From Micromonospora eburnea (GTDB lineage: Bacteria; Actinomycetota; Actinomycetes; Mycobacteriales; Micromonosporaceae): a DNA stretch of 64,000 nucleotides. Where the stretch lies: positions 5,890,001 to 5,954,000 of the forward strand of contig NZ_FMHY01000002.1 of assembly GCF_900090225.1 (NCBI RefSeq), written 5' to 3'. The translations under genes were made by a program, and so were the position numbers. Below are positions 57,207-64,000 of the stretch, piece after piece (within the stretch, counting starts at the first letter, position 1; every line of letters begins with the position of its first letter). The notes beneath the pieces are model-generated. The model saw only the letters and a list, made by a program, of their open reading frames with translations. It did no database searches and was not told where the DNA came from.

Positions 57207-57956
57207 ATGGCGGAGCGCACGGTGCTGGTGACCGGAGGCACGGGCGGGCTGGGCGGCGCGGTCACCGCGGCCTTCCTGAAGGCGGGCTGGCGGGTGGTCG
57301 TGCCGGCACGCGAGGGCGGCGCGACGCCGCCGTCCGGGCCGGGCCACGTCCGACGACAACGTCAGCTCGGCGCGTCCGACGCCGCACGGCGACCCGAAGC
57401 CGTCGCTGAGGTCGTCGCCGCCGACCTGATGGAAGCCGCCGGGGCGGCGCACGCGGTGGCGGTGGCCACCGCCGAGCCGGCGGCGCCGCTGCGCGCCGTG
57501 GTCAACCTCGTCGGGGGGTACGCCAGCGGCGGGCTGGTGCACGAGACCCCGGTCGAGGAGTTCGACCGGATGCTGCGGATCAACCTGCGCCCGACGTACC
57601 TGGTCACCCAGGCGGCGTTGCCGCACCTGGTGGCGGCCGGCGGCGGCGCGGTGGTCTGCGTCTCGTCGCGGGCCGCGGTGGCGCCCTTTCCCGGCGCGGC
57701 CGGCTACGCCACGGCCAAGGCGGCGGTGCTCGCGTTCGCCGGCGCGGTCGCGGTGGAATACCGCGCGCGCGGCGTCCGGTGCAACACGGTGCTGCCCAGC
57801 GTGATCGACACTCCGGCCAACCGGGCCGCCATGCCCGACGCCGACCACCGGCGCTGGGTGCCGCCCGCCGAGATCGCCGGGGTGATCCGCTTCCTCGCCT
57901 CCGACGAGTCCGCCCCGACCAGCGGGGCGAGCATCCCGGTCTACGGGCGGGCCTGA
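57207..57956 (+). CDS. Short-chain dehydrogenase/reductase
   Basis: 249 residues, classical SDR: VLVTGGTGGLGGAVTAAFLK (TGxxxGxG, 8-15), NLVGGYASGGL, SSRAAVAPFPGAAGYATAKA (Ser and YxxxK), and VRCNTVLPSVIDTPANR. NAD(P)-dependent oxidoreductase, substrate unknown. The Tyr-x-x-x-Lys spacing and lengths are normal. Its 3' end overlaps the convergent kinase-like gene by 16 bases. Confidence 0.9.
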   Translation: MAERTVLVTGGTGGLGGAVTAAFLKAGWRVVVPAREGGATPPSGPGHVRRQRQLGASDAARRPEAVAEVVAADLMEAAGAAHAVAVATAEPAAPLRAVVNLVGGYASGGLVHETPVEEFDRMLRINLRPTYLVTQAALPHLVAAGGGAVVCVSSRAAVAPFPGAAGYATAKAAVLAFAGAVAVEYRARGVRCNTVLPSVIDTPANRAAMPDADHRRWVPPAEIAGVIRFLASDESAPTSGASIPVYGRA

Positions 57957-58672
57957 GCCGGCAGCGGGCCACCGTCACCCGCTCGGCCGGAGGGCGGGCC
58001 GGTGCCGCCCGACGACCCGGCCGTCGACGGCGGTTGGTCGTCGGGCAGCCACTCGGCGAGGTGGGCACGGATCCGCCGGGACACCTCGTCCGGCGGGCCG
58101 TTCGCGTCGACCACCACGAAGTCGGCGTACTCCGGCAGGGTGCGGTAGGCGGTGGCGGCGGCGGTGAGCCACCGCATGGTCTCGTGGTCGGTGCCGCGCC
58201 GTTCGATCCGCCGGTACGCCTCCACCGGATCGACGGTGAGCAGGATGGTGATCCGGGGCGCGGGAAAGACGCGGTAACCGGCCCGGGCCAGCCGCTCCCA
58301 CCGTTGCCCGCCGTGCGCCCGGATGCTCGCGTACTGGCAGGCGGAGTAGCGGTCCATCACCGCCGTGCGGCCGGTCACCAGACAGCTCAGCAACGCGAGG
58401 GCGATGGCGAGCCAGCGGAGCGCCGACTCGACCGCGAGCAGCCCGTTGCGCCCGACGAGCCGCTGGGCGTCCGGCCGGCCGAGCCGGTGGGCGAGCCGGC
58501 CGAGCCGGCGCCGACCGCCCGCGTTGCGGTGGTAGGCGGCCGGGTGGCCGGCGGCGGTGAGCGCCTCGGCGAGCCGGTGGGCCTGGGTGGTCTTGCCCGA
58601 ACCATCGATGCCGATCAGGGCGATCGTACGCGGTCGGGCCCTGCCGCGCCGCCTCCGCAGTGACCTGGCCAC
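57941..58672 (-). CDS. Thymidylate kinase-like P-loop protein
   Basis: 243 residues. IALIGIDGSGKTTQAHRLAE (Walker A about 19-26), TAVMDRYSACQYAS (DR-like motif), RIERRGTDHETM (lid). Matches dTMP kinase (Tmk) family; a different nucleoside monophosphate cannot be excluded. GTG 58672 is preferred because TAGCCT lies 7 bases upstream; the frame is open further upstream. C-terminal 30 residues low-complexity. Confidence 0.82.
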   Translation of the reverse strand: MARSLRRRRGRARPRTIALIGIDGSGKTTQAHRLAEALTAAGHPAAYHRNAGGRRRLGRLAHRLGRPDAQRLVGRNGLLAVESALRWLAIALALLSCLVTGRTAVMDRYSACQYASIRAHGGQRWERLARAGYRVFPAPRITILLTVDPVEAYRRIERRGTDHETMRWLTAAATAYRTLPEYADFVVVDANGPPDEVSRRIRAHLAEWLPDDQPPSTAGSSGGTGPPSGRAGDGGPLPAQARP

Positions 58673-58679
58673 CCGCCCG

Positions 58680-58685
58680 AGGCTA
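58680..58685 (-). promoter_or_regulatory. Candidate -10 box of thymidylate-kinase-like gene
   Basis: TAGCCT on the minus strand, 7 bases before GTG 58672; it decides the start. Confidence 0.45.
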
Positions 58686-58826
58686 TCCGACCCACGCTCA
58701 CCATCTCGGTGTTTTGTCCGTTCCGTCCCGGCCACGCCCCGGGCGCGTCGACAACAGGTGTGGCCGAACCGTTCGCCGGGTACGCAACTTCATTCCCACC
58801 GCCACCCACGACGACGGGAGACCCAG

Positions 58827-59408
58827 ATGGCCGAGCGCGGGGACGAGACCCTGGTGCACACGCTGAAGAAGGTCGCCGCCGTGCTCAAGCAGTCCGAGAT
58901 CCCCTTCGCGTTGGGCGGCAGCTTCGCCGTGTACGCCCACGGCGGCCACTCCAGCGATCACGACGTGGACTTCCTGATCCGGGGCCAGGACGTCGACCGC
59001 GCCCTGGAGGCCCTGGTCGAGGCCGGCTTCACCGCCGAGCGTCCACCCGAGGACTGGCTGGTCAAGGTCTATGACGAGGGGCGGATGGTGGATCTGATCC
59101 ACCGGCCGATCGAGACCCCGGTCACCGAGGAGACCTTCGCCGACACCATCGTGCGCCCGGTTGACGCGATCCACATGCCGGTGCTCTCGGCCACCCAGTT
59201 GATGGTGCACAAGCTGCTCAGCTTCTCCCAGCACTACTGCGACTTCGCCCGCGCCCTGCCGCTCGCCCGCTCGCTGCGGGAACAGATCGACTGGGAACGG
59301 GTACGGAAGGAGACGCAGCACTCGCCGTACGCGGAGGCGTTCCTGGTGCTGCTCGACCGGTTGGACGTGCTGCCCGGCGGCCCGTCCGGAGGAAGGGAGA
59401 CACCGTGA
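58827..59408 (+). CDS. Nucleotidyltransferase-fold protein
   Basis: 193 residues, pol-beta-type fold: FALGGSFAVYAHGGHSSDHD (GGS...DHD), VDFLIRGQDVDRALEALVEA, VYDEGRMVDLIHRP. The GG/GS and two Asp (DHDVDF) metal site are present, third acidic in MVDLI. Resembles proteins of minimal-nucleotidyltransferase and AbiEii-like groups; substrate unknown. ATG 58827 with GGGAGACCC upstream. Overlaps the next gene by 4 bases (GTGA). Confidence 0.8.
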   Translation: MAERGDETLVHTLKKVAAVLKQSEIPFALGGSFAVYAHGGHSSDHDVDFLIRGQDVDRALEALVEAGFTAERPPEDWLVKVYDEGRMVDLIHRPIETPVTEETFADTIVRPVDAIHMPVLSATQLMVHKLLSFSQHYCDFARALPLARSLREQIDWERVRKETQHSPYAEAFLVLLDRLDVLPGGPSGGRETP

Positions 59409-59674
59409 CCGAGCAGCACGGCGGCACGCCGCCGGACGCGTACGTCGAGGCGGAGATCCACCGCCTGTTGGCCGAGGACCCCGCCGTCGCCGAGCAGGGC
59501 ATCACCGCGGTCCACCGCGAGCGGGGCCTGGTGCTCTACGGCGAGGTGGAGAGCCCGCAGCGGCGGGAGGAGATTCTGCGCCGGGTCGCCGAGCGCTTCC
59601 CGGACGTGCGGATCACCAGCGACATCGGGGTGATCCGCGCGCAGGCGCCCAGCCAGGTCGAGGAGCTGCCGTGA
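59405..59674 (+). CDS. BON-domain-like protein
   Basis: 89 residues: VEAEIHRLLAEDPAVAEQGI, TAVHRERGLVLYGEVESPQR, REEILRRVAERFPDVRITSD. A single BON (osmY/secretin) fold by pattern, without signal peptide. Lipid or membrane contact suggested by the family. GTG 59405 coupled to the nucleotidyltransferase. Confidence 0.75.
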   Translation: MTEQHGGTPPDAYVEAEIHRLLAEDPAVAEQGITAVHRERGLVLYGEVESPQRREEILRRVAERFPDVRITSDIGVIRAQAPSQVEELP

Positions 59675-59684
59675 GGGAGGCACG

Positions 59685-60461
59685 ATGGTGATCCGGGTCG
59701 CCGCCGTCGGCGACGTACACATGGACGAGGACGTGGTCGGCCGGTTCCGTCCCGCCCTTGAGGAACTGCCCGACCACGCCGACGCGTTGCTGCTCGCCGG
59801 CGACCTGACCCGGCACGGCACCGAGGCCGAGGCGCGGTGCGTGGCGCGGGAGTTCGGAAACCTCGGCGTGCCGGTGATCAGCGTGCTCGGCAACCACGAC
59901 CACCAGTGCGACCAGGTGCCGCAGGTGGTGCGGACGCTGGAGGACGTCGGCATCACCGTGCTGGAGGGGAACGGGGTCGTGCTGGAGTGCGCCGGCGGGC
60001 GGCTCGGCGTGGCCGGGGTGAAGGGCTTCGGCGGTGGGTTCGCCGGGCGGTGCGCCACCGACTTCGGCGAGCCCGAGACGAAGGCGTTCGTCCGGACCGC
60101 CAACGACAGCGCCGACGCGCTCGGCCGCGCCCTGCGCGAGCTGGACTGCGACCTGCTGGTCGCGCTCACCCACTACTCCCCCGTGCCGGACACCCTCGCC
60201 GGCGAGCCGCTGGAGATCTATCCGTTCCTCGGCTGCTACCAGCTCGGCCAGGCCATCGACTCGGTCCCCACCGCGCTGGCGCTGCACGGCCACGCCCACC
60301 ACGGAACCGAGCGGGGCACCACGCCCGGCGGGGTACGCGTCCGCAACGTCGCCCACCCGGTGATCAAGCAGGCGTACAGCGTCTTCCACCTCGGAGACCA
60401 CCTCGATCAGCACCAGGTTTCCGGAATCGGACAGCCGGGTACTGCCCGGTCATGGAGCTGA
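59685..60461 (+). CDS. Calcineurin-like metallophosphoesterase
   Basis: 258 residues. Dimetal motifs: VGDVHMDED (D-x-H), LLAGDLTRHG (GD), VLGNHDHQ (GNH[D/E]), LTHYSPVPD, and ALHGHAHHG (GHxH). Cytoplasmic phosphodiesterase or phosphatase; substrate unknown. GAGGGAGGCACG before ATG 59685. Third gene of a cluster with the nucleotidyltransferase and BON genes, overlapping the next by 10 bases. Confidence 0.9.
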   Translation: MVIRVAAVGDVHMDEDVVGRFRPALEELPDHADALLLAGDLTRHGTEAEARCVAREFGNLGVPVISVLGNHDHQCDQVPQVVRTLEDVGITVLEGNGVVLECAGGRLGVAGVKGFGGGFAGRCATDFGEPETKAFVRTANDSADALGRALRELDCDLLVALTHYSPVPDTLAGEPLEIYPFLGCYQLGQAIDSVPTALALHGHAHHGTERGTTPGGVRVRNVAHPVIKQAYSVFHLGDHLDQHQVSGIGQPGTARSWS

Positions 60462-60595
60462 TTCTCTGGATTCTCGCAGTCGTACTGGTGGTCGCCGGCA
60501 TCCTCGCGCTGTTCCGCCGGCAGATCCTGTGGGGCATCGTCCTCATCATCGTCGGCCTGCTGGTCGGCCCGGGCGGCGTCAGCGTCTTCAACTAG
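60452..60595 (+). CDS. GPGG-motif small membrane protein
   Basis: 47 residues, two helices (about 3-21 ILWILAVVLVVAGILALFRR and 26-40) and a conserved C-terminal GPGGVSVFN. This short protein type is frequent in actinomycetes; role unknown. Start ATG 60452 overlaps the phosphoesterase 3' end; last gene of the cluster. Confidence 0.75.
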   Translation: MELILWILAVVLVVAGILALFRRQILWGIVLIIVGLLVGPGGVSVFN

Positions 60596-60640
60596 ATGAG
60601 CGATTCCGCACCGATCGCTCCCAAGATCACACTCGATTCG

Positions 60641-60679
60641 GAAAGTGTGGCCTCCCAACGCCCGGGAGGCCACACTTCC
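60641..60679. terminator. Bidirectional terminator hairpin
   Basis: GGAAAGTGTGGCCTCCC and its complement around a short loop (about 60640-60656 and 60664-60680), between the convergent GPGG gene and M23 gene. Long perfect stem. Confidence 0.75.
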
Positions 60680-60722
60680 GCGTTTGAACACGATCACGGC
60701 GAGCGCCGTCTGGGCCGGGCGA

Positions 60723-61502
60723 TCAGCAGCGCGGCACGCCCGGGAGATAGCCGTCGTAGCCGGTGTAGACGTACGCGTCGGAGACGTACCGGCCCGAGCC
60801 GATCCGGTCCCAGATCGAGCTGGTGCCGTACGTGCCGGTGACCGTGGTGCCGCTGGTTTGGCAGTAGATGGTCACCTTCGCGCCGTCGGCGACCGAGCCG
60901 ACCGCGCTGTAGCCGGTGCCCGGGCCGGAGCGGACGGTCAGGCTCACCCCGGAGGTGGTGTTGACCGTGCCCTCGCCGGTGTTCGTGCCGGAGCAGCCGT
61001 TGTCGCTGGTGTAGGTCTTGGTGCCCCAGTAGAGGGCGAGCGACCCGTTGAACCGGACCTGGATGTCACTGCCGTTGAGGCGCTGCTCGTAGTGCAGGTG
61101 CGGGCCGGTGGAGCCGCCGGTGCTGCCCACGTACCCGATCACCTTGCCGTAGCCGACGGTCTGCCCGACGGAGACGTTGAAGCCGCTCAGGTGGGCGTAG
61201 TAGGTGGTGTAACCGTTGCCGTGGTCGATCCGTACGTACTTGCCGTAGCTGGTGGCGCCGAGGTCGGTCACCCGGTCGACCGTGCCGGGCGCGCTGGCCA
61301 CCACCGGGTCGCCCAGGTCGTCGGTCCGGTTGAAGTCGATGGCGTAGGCCGGGCTGTGGTCGGACCGGGTCTGGCCGGACCAGGACTGGTTGCACGGGAA
61401 GGGAACCTTGAAACTCGGTGCCGCCATGGCCGGGGTGGCCGGCACCAGGGTCGCCGCGAGGACGGCGCCCACGGCCGCAAGGCTGAGCCAACGCTTGCGC
61501 AT
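60723..61502 (-). CDS. Secreted M23 endopeptidase with SH3-like domain
   Basis: 259 residues. Signal peptide (about 1-28: MRKRWLSLAAVGAVLAAT, PATPAMAAP cleavage). M23/LytM domain about 40-165: SDHSPAYAIDF (H-x3-D), TTYYAHLSG and GSTGPHLHYE (HxH) zinc site complete. SH3b-like C-terminus about 190-259, GVSLTVRSGPGTGYSAVGSV. Probably peptidoglycan hydrolase or a cell-wall binding enzyme. Strong AGGAGG 7 bases before ATG 61502. Confidence 0.92.
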   Translation of the reverse strand: MRKRWLSLAAVGAVLAATLVPATPAMAAPSFKVPFPCNQSWSGQTRSDHSPAYAIDFNRTDDLGDPVVASAPGTVDRVTDLGATSYGKYVRIDHGNGYTTYYAHLSGFNVSVGQTVGYGKVIGYVGSTGGSTGPHLHYEQRLNGSDIQVRFNGSLALYWGTKTYTSDNGCSGTNTGEGTVNTTSGVSLTVRSGPGTGYSAVGSVADGAKVTIYCQTSGTTVTGTYGTSSIWDRIGSGRYVSDAYVYTGYDGYLPGVPRC

Positions 61503-61671
61503 CCACTGCCTCCTATGTTCAAGATTTTCAATTTGGTGTGCACAGAGTGACAGAAAGTTCCATCGACGGGAAGGGGTCCTCCCGCAAGGAGGCGCCGGAG
61601 CATGGGAGCGCATCCACCGGATTGCGGGATTGTTACCGGGCCGTGTCCGGTAGGGGGTGGACCGGGCACCA
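61503..61671. other. Divergent intergenic region
   Basis: AT-richer region upstream of the M23 gene (CTTGAACATAGG near its start). Contains no gene; promoters for both directions expected here. Confidence 0.4.
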
Positions 61672-61685
61672 TGCAAGCGCTTACA
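61672..61685. promoter_or_regulatory. LacI-type operator
   Basis: TGCAAGCGCTTACA, a near-perfect palindrome with central CG, the classic catabolite/LacI-GalR half-site arrangement, 71 bases before the binding-protein start. A LacI-family regulator is expected but not in the window. Confidence 0.7.
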
Positions 61686-61755
61686 TGTGGGGACGACCCA
61701 TCGGACCGGCGCAATACCGACTTCCCCCAACGCGCCGGCAAGGAAGGAGATCGGC

Positions 61756-63102
61756 ATGGCGTTTGCCAGATCGCGCCAGGCTCTCGCGGTCGCCGGCGTT
61801 CTGGGCCTGGCGCTCGGCGTCACCGCCTGCGGCACCGGCAGCAACAACAAGAAGAGCAGCAAGGCGGGCTCCGCGGAGTGCGCCGCCTACGAGAAGTACC
61901 AGGGCCACGAGGGCAAGAAGGTCTCGATCTACTCGACCAACACCGACGTCGAGGCCGACAAGCTTCAGGAGTCCTGGAAGCAGTTCGTCGACTGCACCGG
62001 GATCACTATCGACTACGAGGGCAGCCGCGAATTCGAGGCGCAGCTTCCCGTCCGGGTGGACGGCGGCAACGCGCCCGACCTGGCGACCATCCCGCAGCCG
62101 GGCCTGCTGAAGCGGTTCGCCGACGCCGGCAAGCTGAAGCCCCTCGCGGGCGACACGAAGACGATGGCCGAGCAGAACTACCCGGCTGACTGGCTGAAGT
62201 ACGCCACCGTCAACGGGACCCTCTACGGCGTGCCGCTGGATTCGAACGTCAAGTCGTTCGTGTGGTATTCGCCGAAGACGTTCAAGGAGAAGGGCTGGAA
62301 CGTCCCGACCACCTGGGACGAGCTGATCAAGCTGAGCGACACGATCGCGGCGAGCGGCACCAAGCCGTGGTGCGCCGGCATCGAGTCCGGTGAGGCCACC
62401 GGCTGGCCGGCCACCGACTGGATCGAGGACCTGATGCTGCGGACGCAGACCCCCGAGGTCTACGACCAGTGGACCACCCACAGCATCCCGTTCAACGACC
62501 CGAAGGTTGCCGAGGCCCTCGACCGCGCCGGCACCATCCTGAAGAACGAGAAGTACGTCAACGGCGGCTTCGGCGGCGTGAAGAGCATCGCCACCACCTC
62601 GTTCCAGGAGGCGGGTCTGCCGATCCTGCAGGGCAAGTGCGCGCTGCACCGGCAGGCGTCGTTCTACGCGAACAACTGGCCGGAGGGCACCAAGGTGGCC
62701 GAGGACGGGGACGCGTACGCCTTCTACTTCCCCGCCATCGACCCGGCCAAGGGCAAGCCGGTGCTCGGCGCCGGGCAGTTCACCGTCGCCTTCAGCGACC
62801 GGCCGGAGGTGCAGGCGGTGCAGACCTTCCTGGCCTCGGGTGAGCACGCCAACAGCCGGGCCAAGCTGGGCAGCTGGGCGTCGGCGAACAACAAGCTGGA
62901 CCTCGCCAACGTGACCAGCCCCATCGACAAGCTCTCGGTCCAGATCCTCCAGGACAAGAGCGCCGTCTTCCGCTTCGACGGTTCCGACCTGATGCCGGCC
63001 GCGGTCGGCGCCGGGACCTTCTGGAAGGGCATGGTCGACTGGGTGAACGGCAAGGACACCGCGCCGGTGCTCCAGGGCATCGAAGGCAGCTGGCCGAAGT
63101 GA
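61756..63102 (+). CDS. ABC transporter solute-binding lipoprotein (sugar type)
   Basis: 448 residues. Lipoprotein signal with lipobox LGVTAC (Cys about 25). Family 1 extracellular binding protein: VSIYSTNTDVEADKLQESWK, DYEGSREFEAQLPVRVDGGN, LATIPQPGLLKRFADAGKLK, NYPADWLKYATVNGTLYGVP. Captures an oligosaccharide or glycoside, such as alpha-glucosides, outside the membrane; substrate not identified. AGGAAGGAGA before ATG 61756. LacI-type operator upstream; permease follows. Confidence 0.92.
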   Translation: MAFARSRQALAVAGVLGLALGVTACGTGSNNKKSSKAGSAECAAYEKYQGHEGKKVSIYSTNTDVEADKLQESWKQFVDCTGITIDYEGSREFEAQLPVRVDGGNAPDLATIPQPGLLKRFADAGKLKPLAGDTKTMAEQNYPADWLKYATVNGTLYGVPLDSNVKSFVWYSPKTFKEKGWNVPTTWDELIKLSDTIAASGTKPWCAGIESGEATGWPATDWIEDLMLRTQTPEVYDQWTTHSIPFNDPKVAEALDRAGTILKNEKYVNGGFGGVKSIATTSFQEAGLPILQGKCALHRQASFYANNWPEGTKVAEDGDAYAFYFPAIDPAKGKPVLGAGQFTVAFSDRPEVQAVQTFLASGEHANSRAKLGSWASANNKLDLANVTSPIDKLSVQILQDKSAVFRFDGSDLMPAAVGAGTFWKGMVDWVNGKDTAPVLQGIEGSWPK

Positions 63103-63106
63103 TCTG

Positions 63107-63146
63107 GCAGGTGGGCCGGCCCATGACCACAGGCCGGCCCACCTGC
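63107..63146 (+). terminator. Intercistronic hairpin between binding protein and permease
   Basis: GCAGGTGGGCCGGCC (63107-63121) and its perfect complement (63132-63146), loop 10 bases. Such hairpins often lower permease expression relative to the binding protein. Confidence 0.75.
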
Positions 63147-63171
63147 ACAGTCGACACCCGTGGGAGGGTTG

Positions 63172-64000
63172 ATGAACTTCGACTTCGCGGACGAGTCGCC
63201 GAAGCTTTTCATGTTGCTCTGGGGGCTGGTGGCCTTCGTCGCGGTGGTCGGCGGCCTACTCCTGTTGCTGGACGTGGTGCCGTCGTGGTTCGCTCGGCGC
63301 CGCGAGGCCCGTTTGATCGCCGCGACCGCCGGCGGCGCGCCGCTCCCCCGGCAGCGGAAGCCCCGCGACGGGCTGTTCGCGCTCTTCTTCCTGCTGCCGA
63401 CGGCGCTGCTGCTGCTCGTCGGCCTGGTCGTCCCGGCGATCCGCACCCTGCTGCTGTCGTTCATGGACGGCGGCAGCCAGAACTGGGTGGGGCTGGCCAA
63501 CTACCGGTGGATGTTCGCTGAGGACTCCATCGTCCGGGTGTTGATCAACACCCTGACCTGGGTGATTCTGGTCCCGTTGGTGGCCACCACCATGGGCCTG
63601 CTCTACGCGGTGATGGTCGACCGGGCGCGGTTCGAGGCGCTGGCCAAGTCCCTGATCTTCATGCCGATGGCGATCTCGTTCGTCGGCGCGAGCATCATCT
63701 GGAAGTTCGTCTACGCCTACCGCGGCGAGGGGCAGGACCAGATCGGCCTACTCAACCAGATCGTGGTCAGTTTCGGGGGCGAACCACGGCAGTGGCTGCT
63801 GGAGTCGCCGCTGAACACGCTGCTGCTCATCGTGATCATGGTGTGGATCCAGGCCGGTTTCGCCATGGTGGTGCTCTCCGCCGCGATCAAGGCGATCCCC
63901 GCGGACATCGTGGAGGCCGCCCGCCTGGACGGGGTCACCTCGTGGCAGATGTTCTGGCGGATCACCCTGCCGAGCATCCGGCCGGCCCTGATCGTCGTGG
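63172..64000 (+). CDS. ABC transporter permease, sugar type (cut by window)
   Basis: 276 codons before the window ends. MalF/CUT1-like. First helix about 13-35, then a cytoplasmic loop (RRREARLIAATAGGA), further helices from about 70, then VSFGGEPRQW and the EAA loop IPADIVEAARLDGVTSWQMF. ATG 63172 with GGGAGGG 6 bases upstream. A second permease and ATPase gene are expected beyond the window. Confidence 0.92.
   Translation, partial: MNFDFADESPKLFMLLWGLVAFVAVVGGLLLLLDVVPSWFARRREARLIAATAGGAPLPRQRKPRDGLFALFFLLPTALLLLVGLVVPAIRTLLLSFMDGGSQNWVGLANYRWMFAEDSIVRVLINTLTWVILVPLVATTMGLLYAVMVDRARFEALAKSLIFMPMAISFVGASIIWKFVYAYRGEGQDQIGLLNQIVVSFGGEPRQWLLESPLNTLLLIVIMVWIQAGFAMVVLSAAIKAIPADIVEAARLDGVTSWQMFWRITLPSIRPALIVV

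Overview
The window is very GC-rich (third codon positions almost always G or C), with many GTG starts, ATGA/GTGA gene overlaps and TANNNT -10 boxes lying 6-8 nt before start codons. Together with the gene content (actinobacterial CobC, LigB-type ligase, M16 pair, DUF1360 and DUF3817 proteins, an HrdB/SigB-like sigma factor) this points to an actinomycete, most likely a Micromonospora or close relative. The genus is an inference. The start of the window cuts a GH15 gene and the end cuts an ABC permease gene.

Layout. 1-8.8 kb: the end of a GH15 glycosidase, then cobalamin genes on the minus strand (cysG/cobA, cobT, cobC; then cobB with a GNAT gene), interrupted by a class A penicillin-binding protein. 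8.9-15.8 kb: SURF1, a proline-rich membrane protein, an ATP-dependent DNA ligase, an M20 peptidase, a uridine-kinase-like protein and a rhodanese. 16-18.5 kb: cobQ and cbiB. 18.6-22.1 kb: a frameshifted single-stranded-DNA-binding protein gene, a ribosome-associated (HPF/RaiA) protein, a hydrolase and an uncharacterised gene. 22.1-26.3 kb: a decayed mobile region. tRNA-Arg(TCT) is followed by a 1.9 kb element remnant whose far end is a 47-bp copy of the tRNA 3' end. It holds two integrase remnants and two uncharacterised genes; a third integrase remnant and a broken IS5-type transposase lie beyond it. 26.3-31 kb: accessory metabolism, including a flavin monooxygenase divergent from a TetR regulator.

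31-43.5 kb: a two-kinase/LuxR regulatory operon, a GlxA regulator with an isochorismatase-like hydrolase, an acyltransferase, a VOC protein, a glycogen-debranching-type enzyme with an SCP2-like partner, and asd. 43.6-48.6 kb: an M16 peptidase pair and a class I DAHP synthase, preceded by an apparent leader-peptide attenuator. 48.7-54.6 kb: small actinobacterial proteins, an NlpC/P60 endopeptidase and an HrdB/SigB-like sigma factor. 55-64 kb: murQ with an RpiR-type regulator, an SDR, a thymidylate-kinase-like protein, a nucleotidyltransferase/BON/phosphoesterase cluster, a secreted M23 endopeptidase, and a sugar-type ABC importer behind a LacI-like operator.

How genes combine. The cob genes cover uroporphyrinogen methylation, a,c-diamidation, later amidations, the aminopropanol arm and the lower-ligand donor, so B12 synthesis is supported, although the remaining genes lie elsewhere. 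Cell-wall themes recur (PBP, NlpC/P60, M23, MurQ). The strongest regulatory observations are the aromatic-residue leader peptide plus terminator before the DAHP synthase, a palindrome covering the -10 box of the RpiR-type gene, and a window-wide pattern of leaderless start sites. No CRISPR array, phage structural genes or biosynthetic gene cluster were seen.
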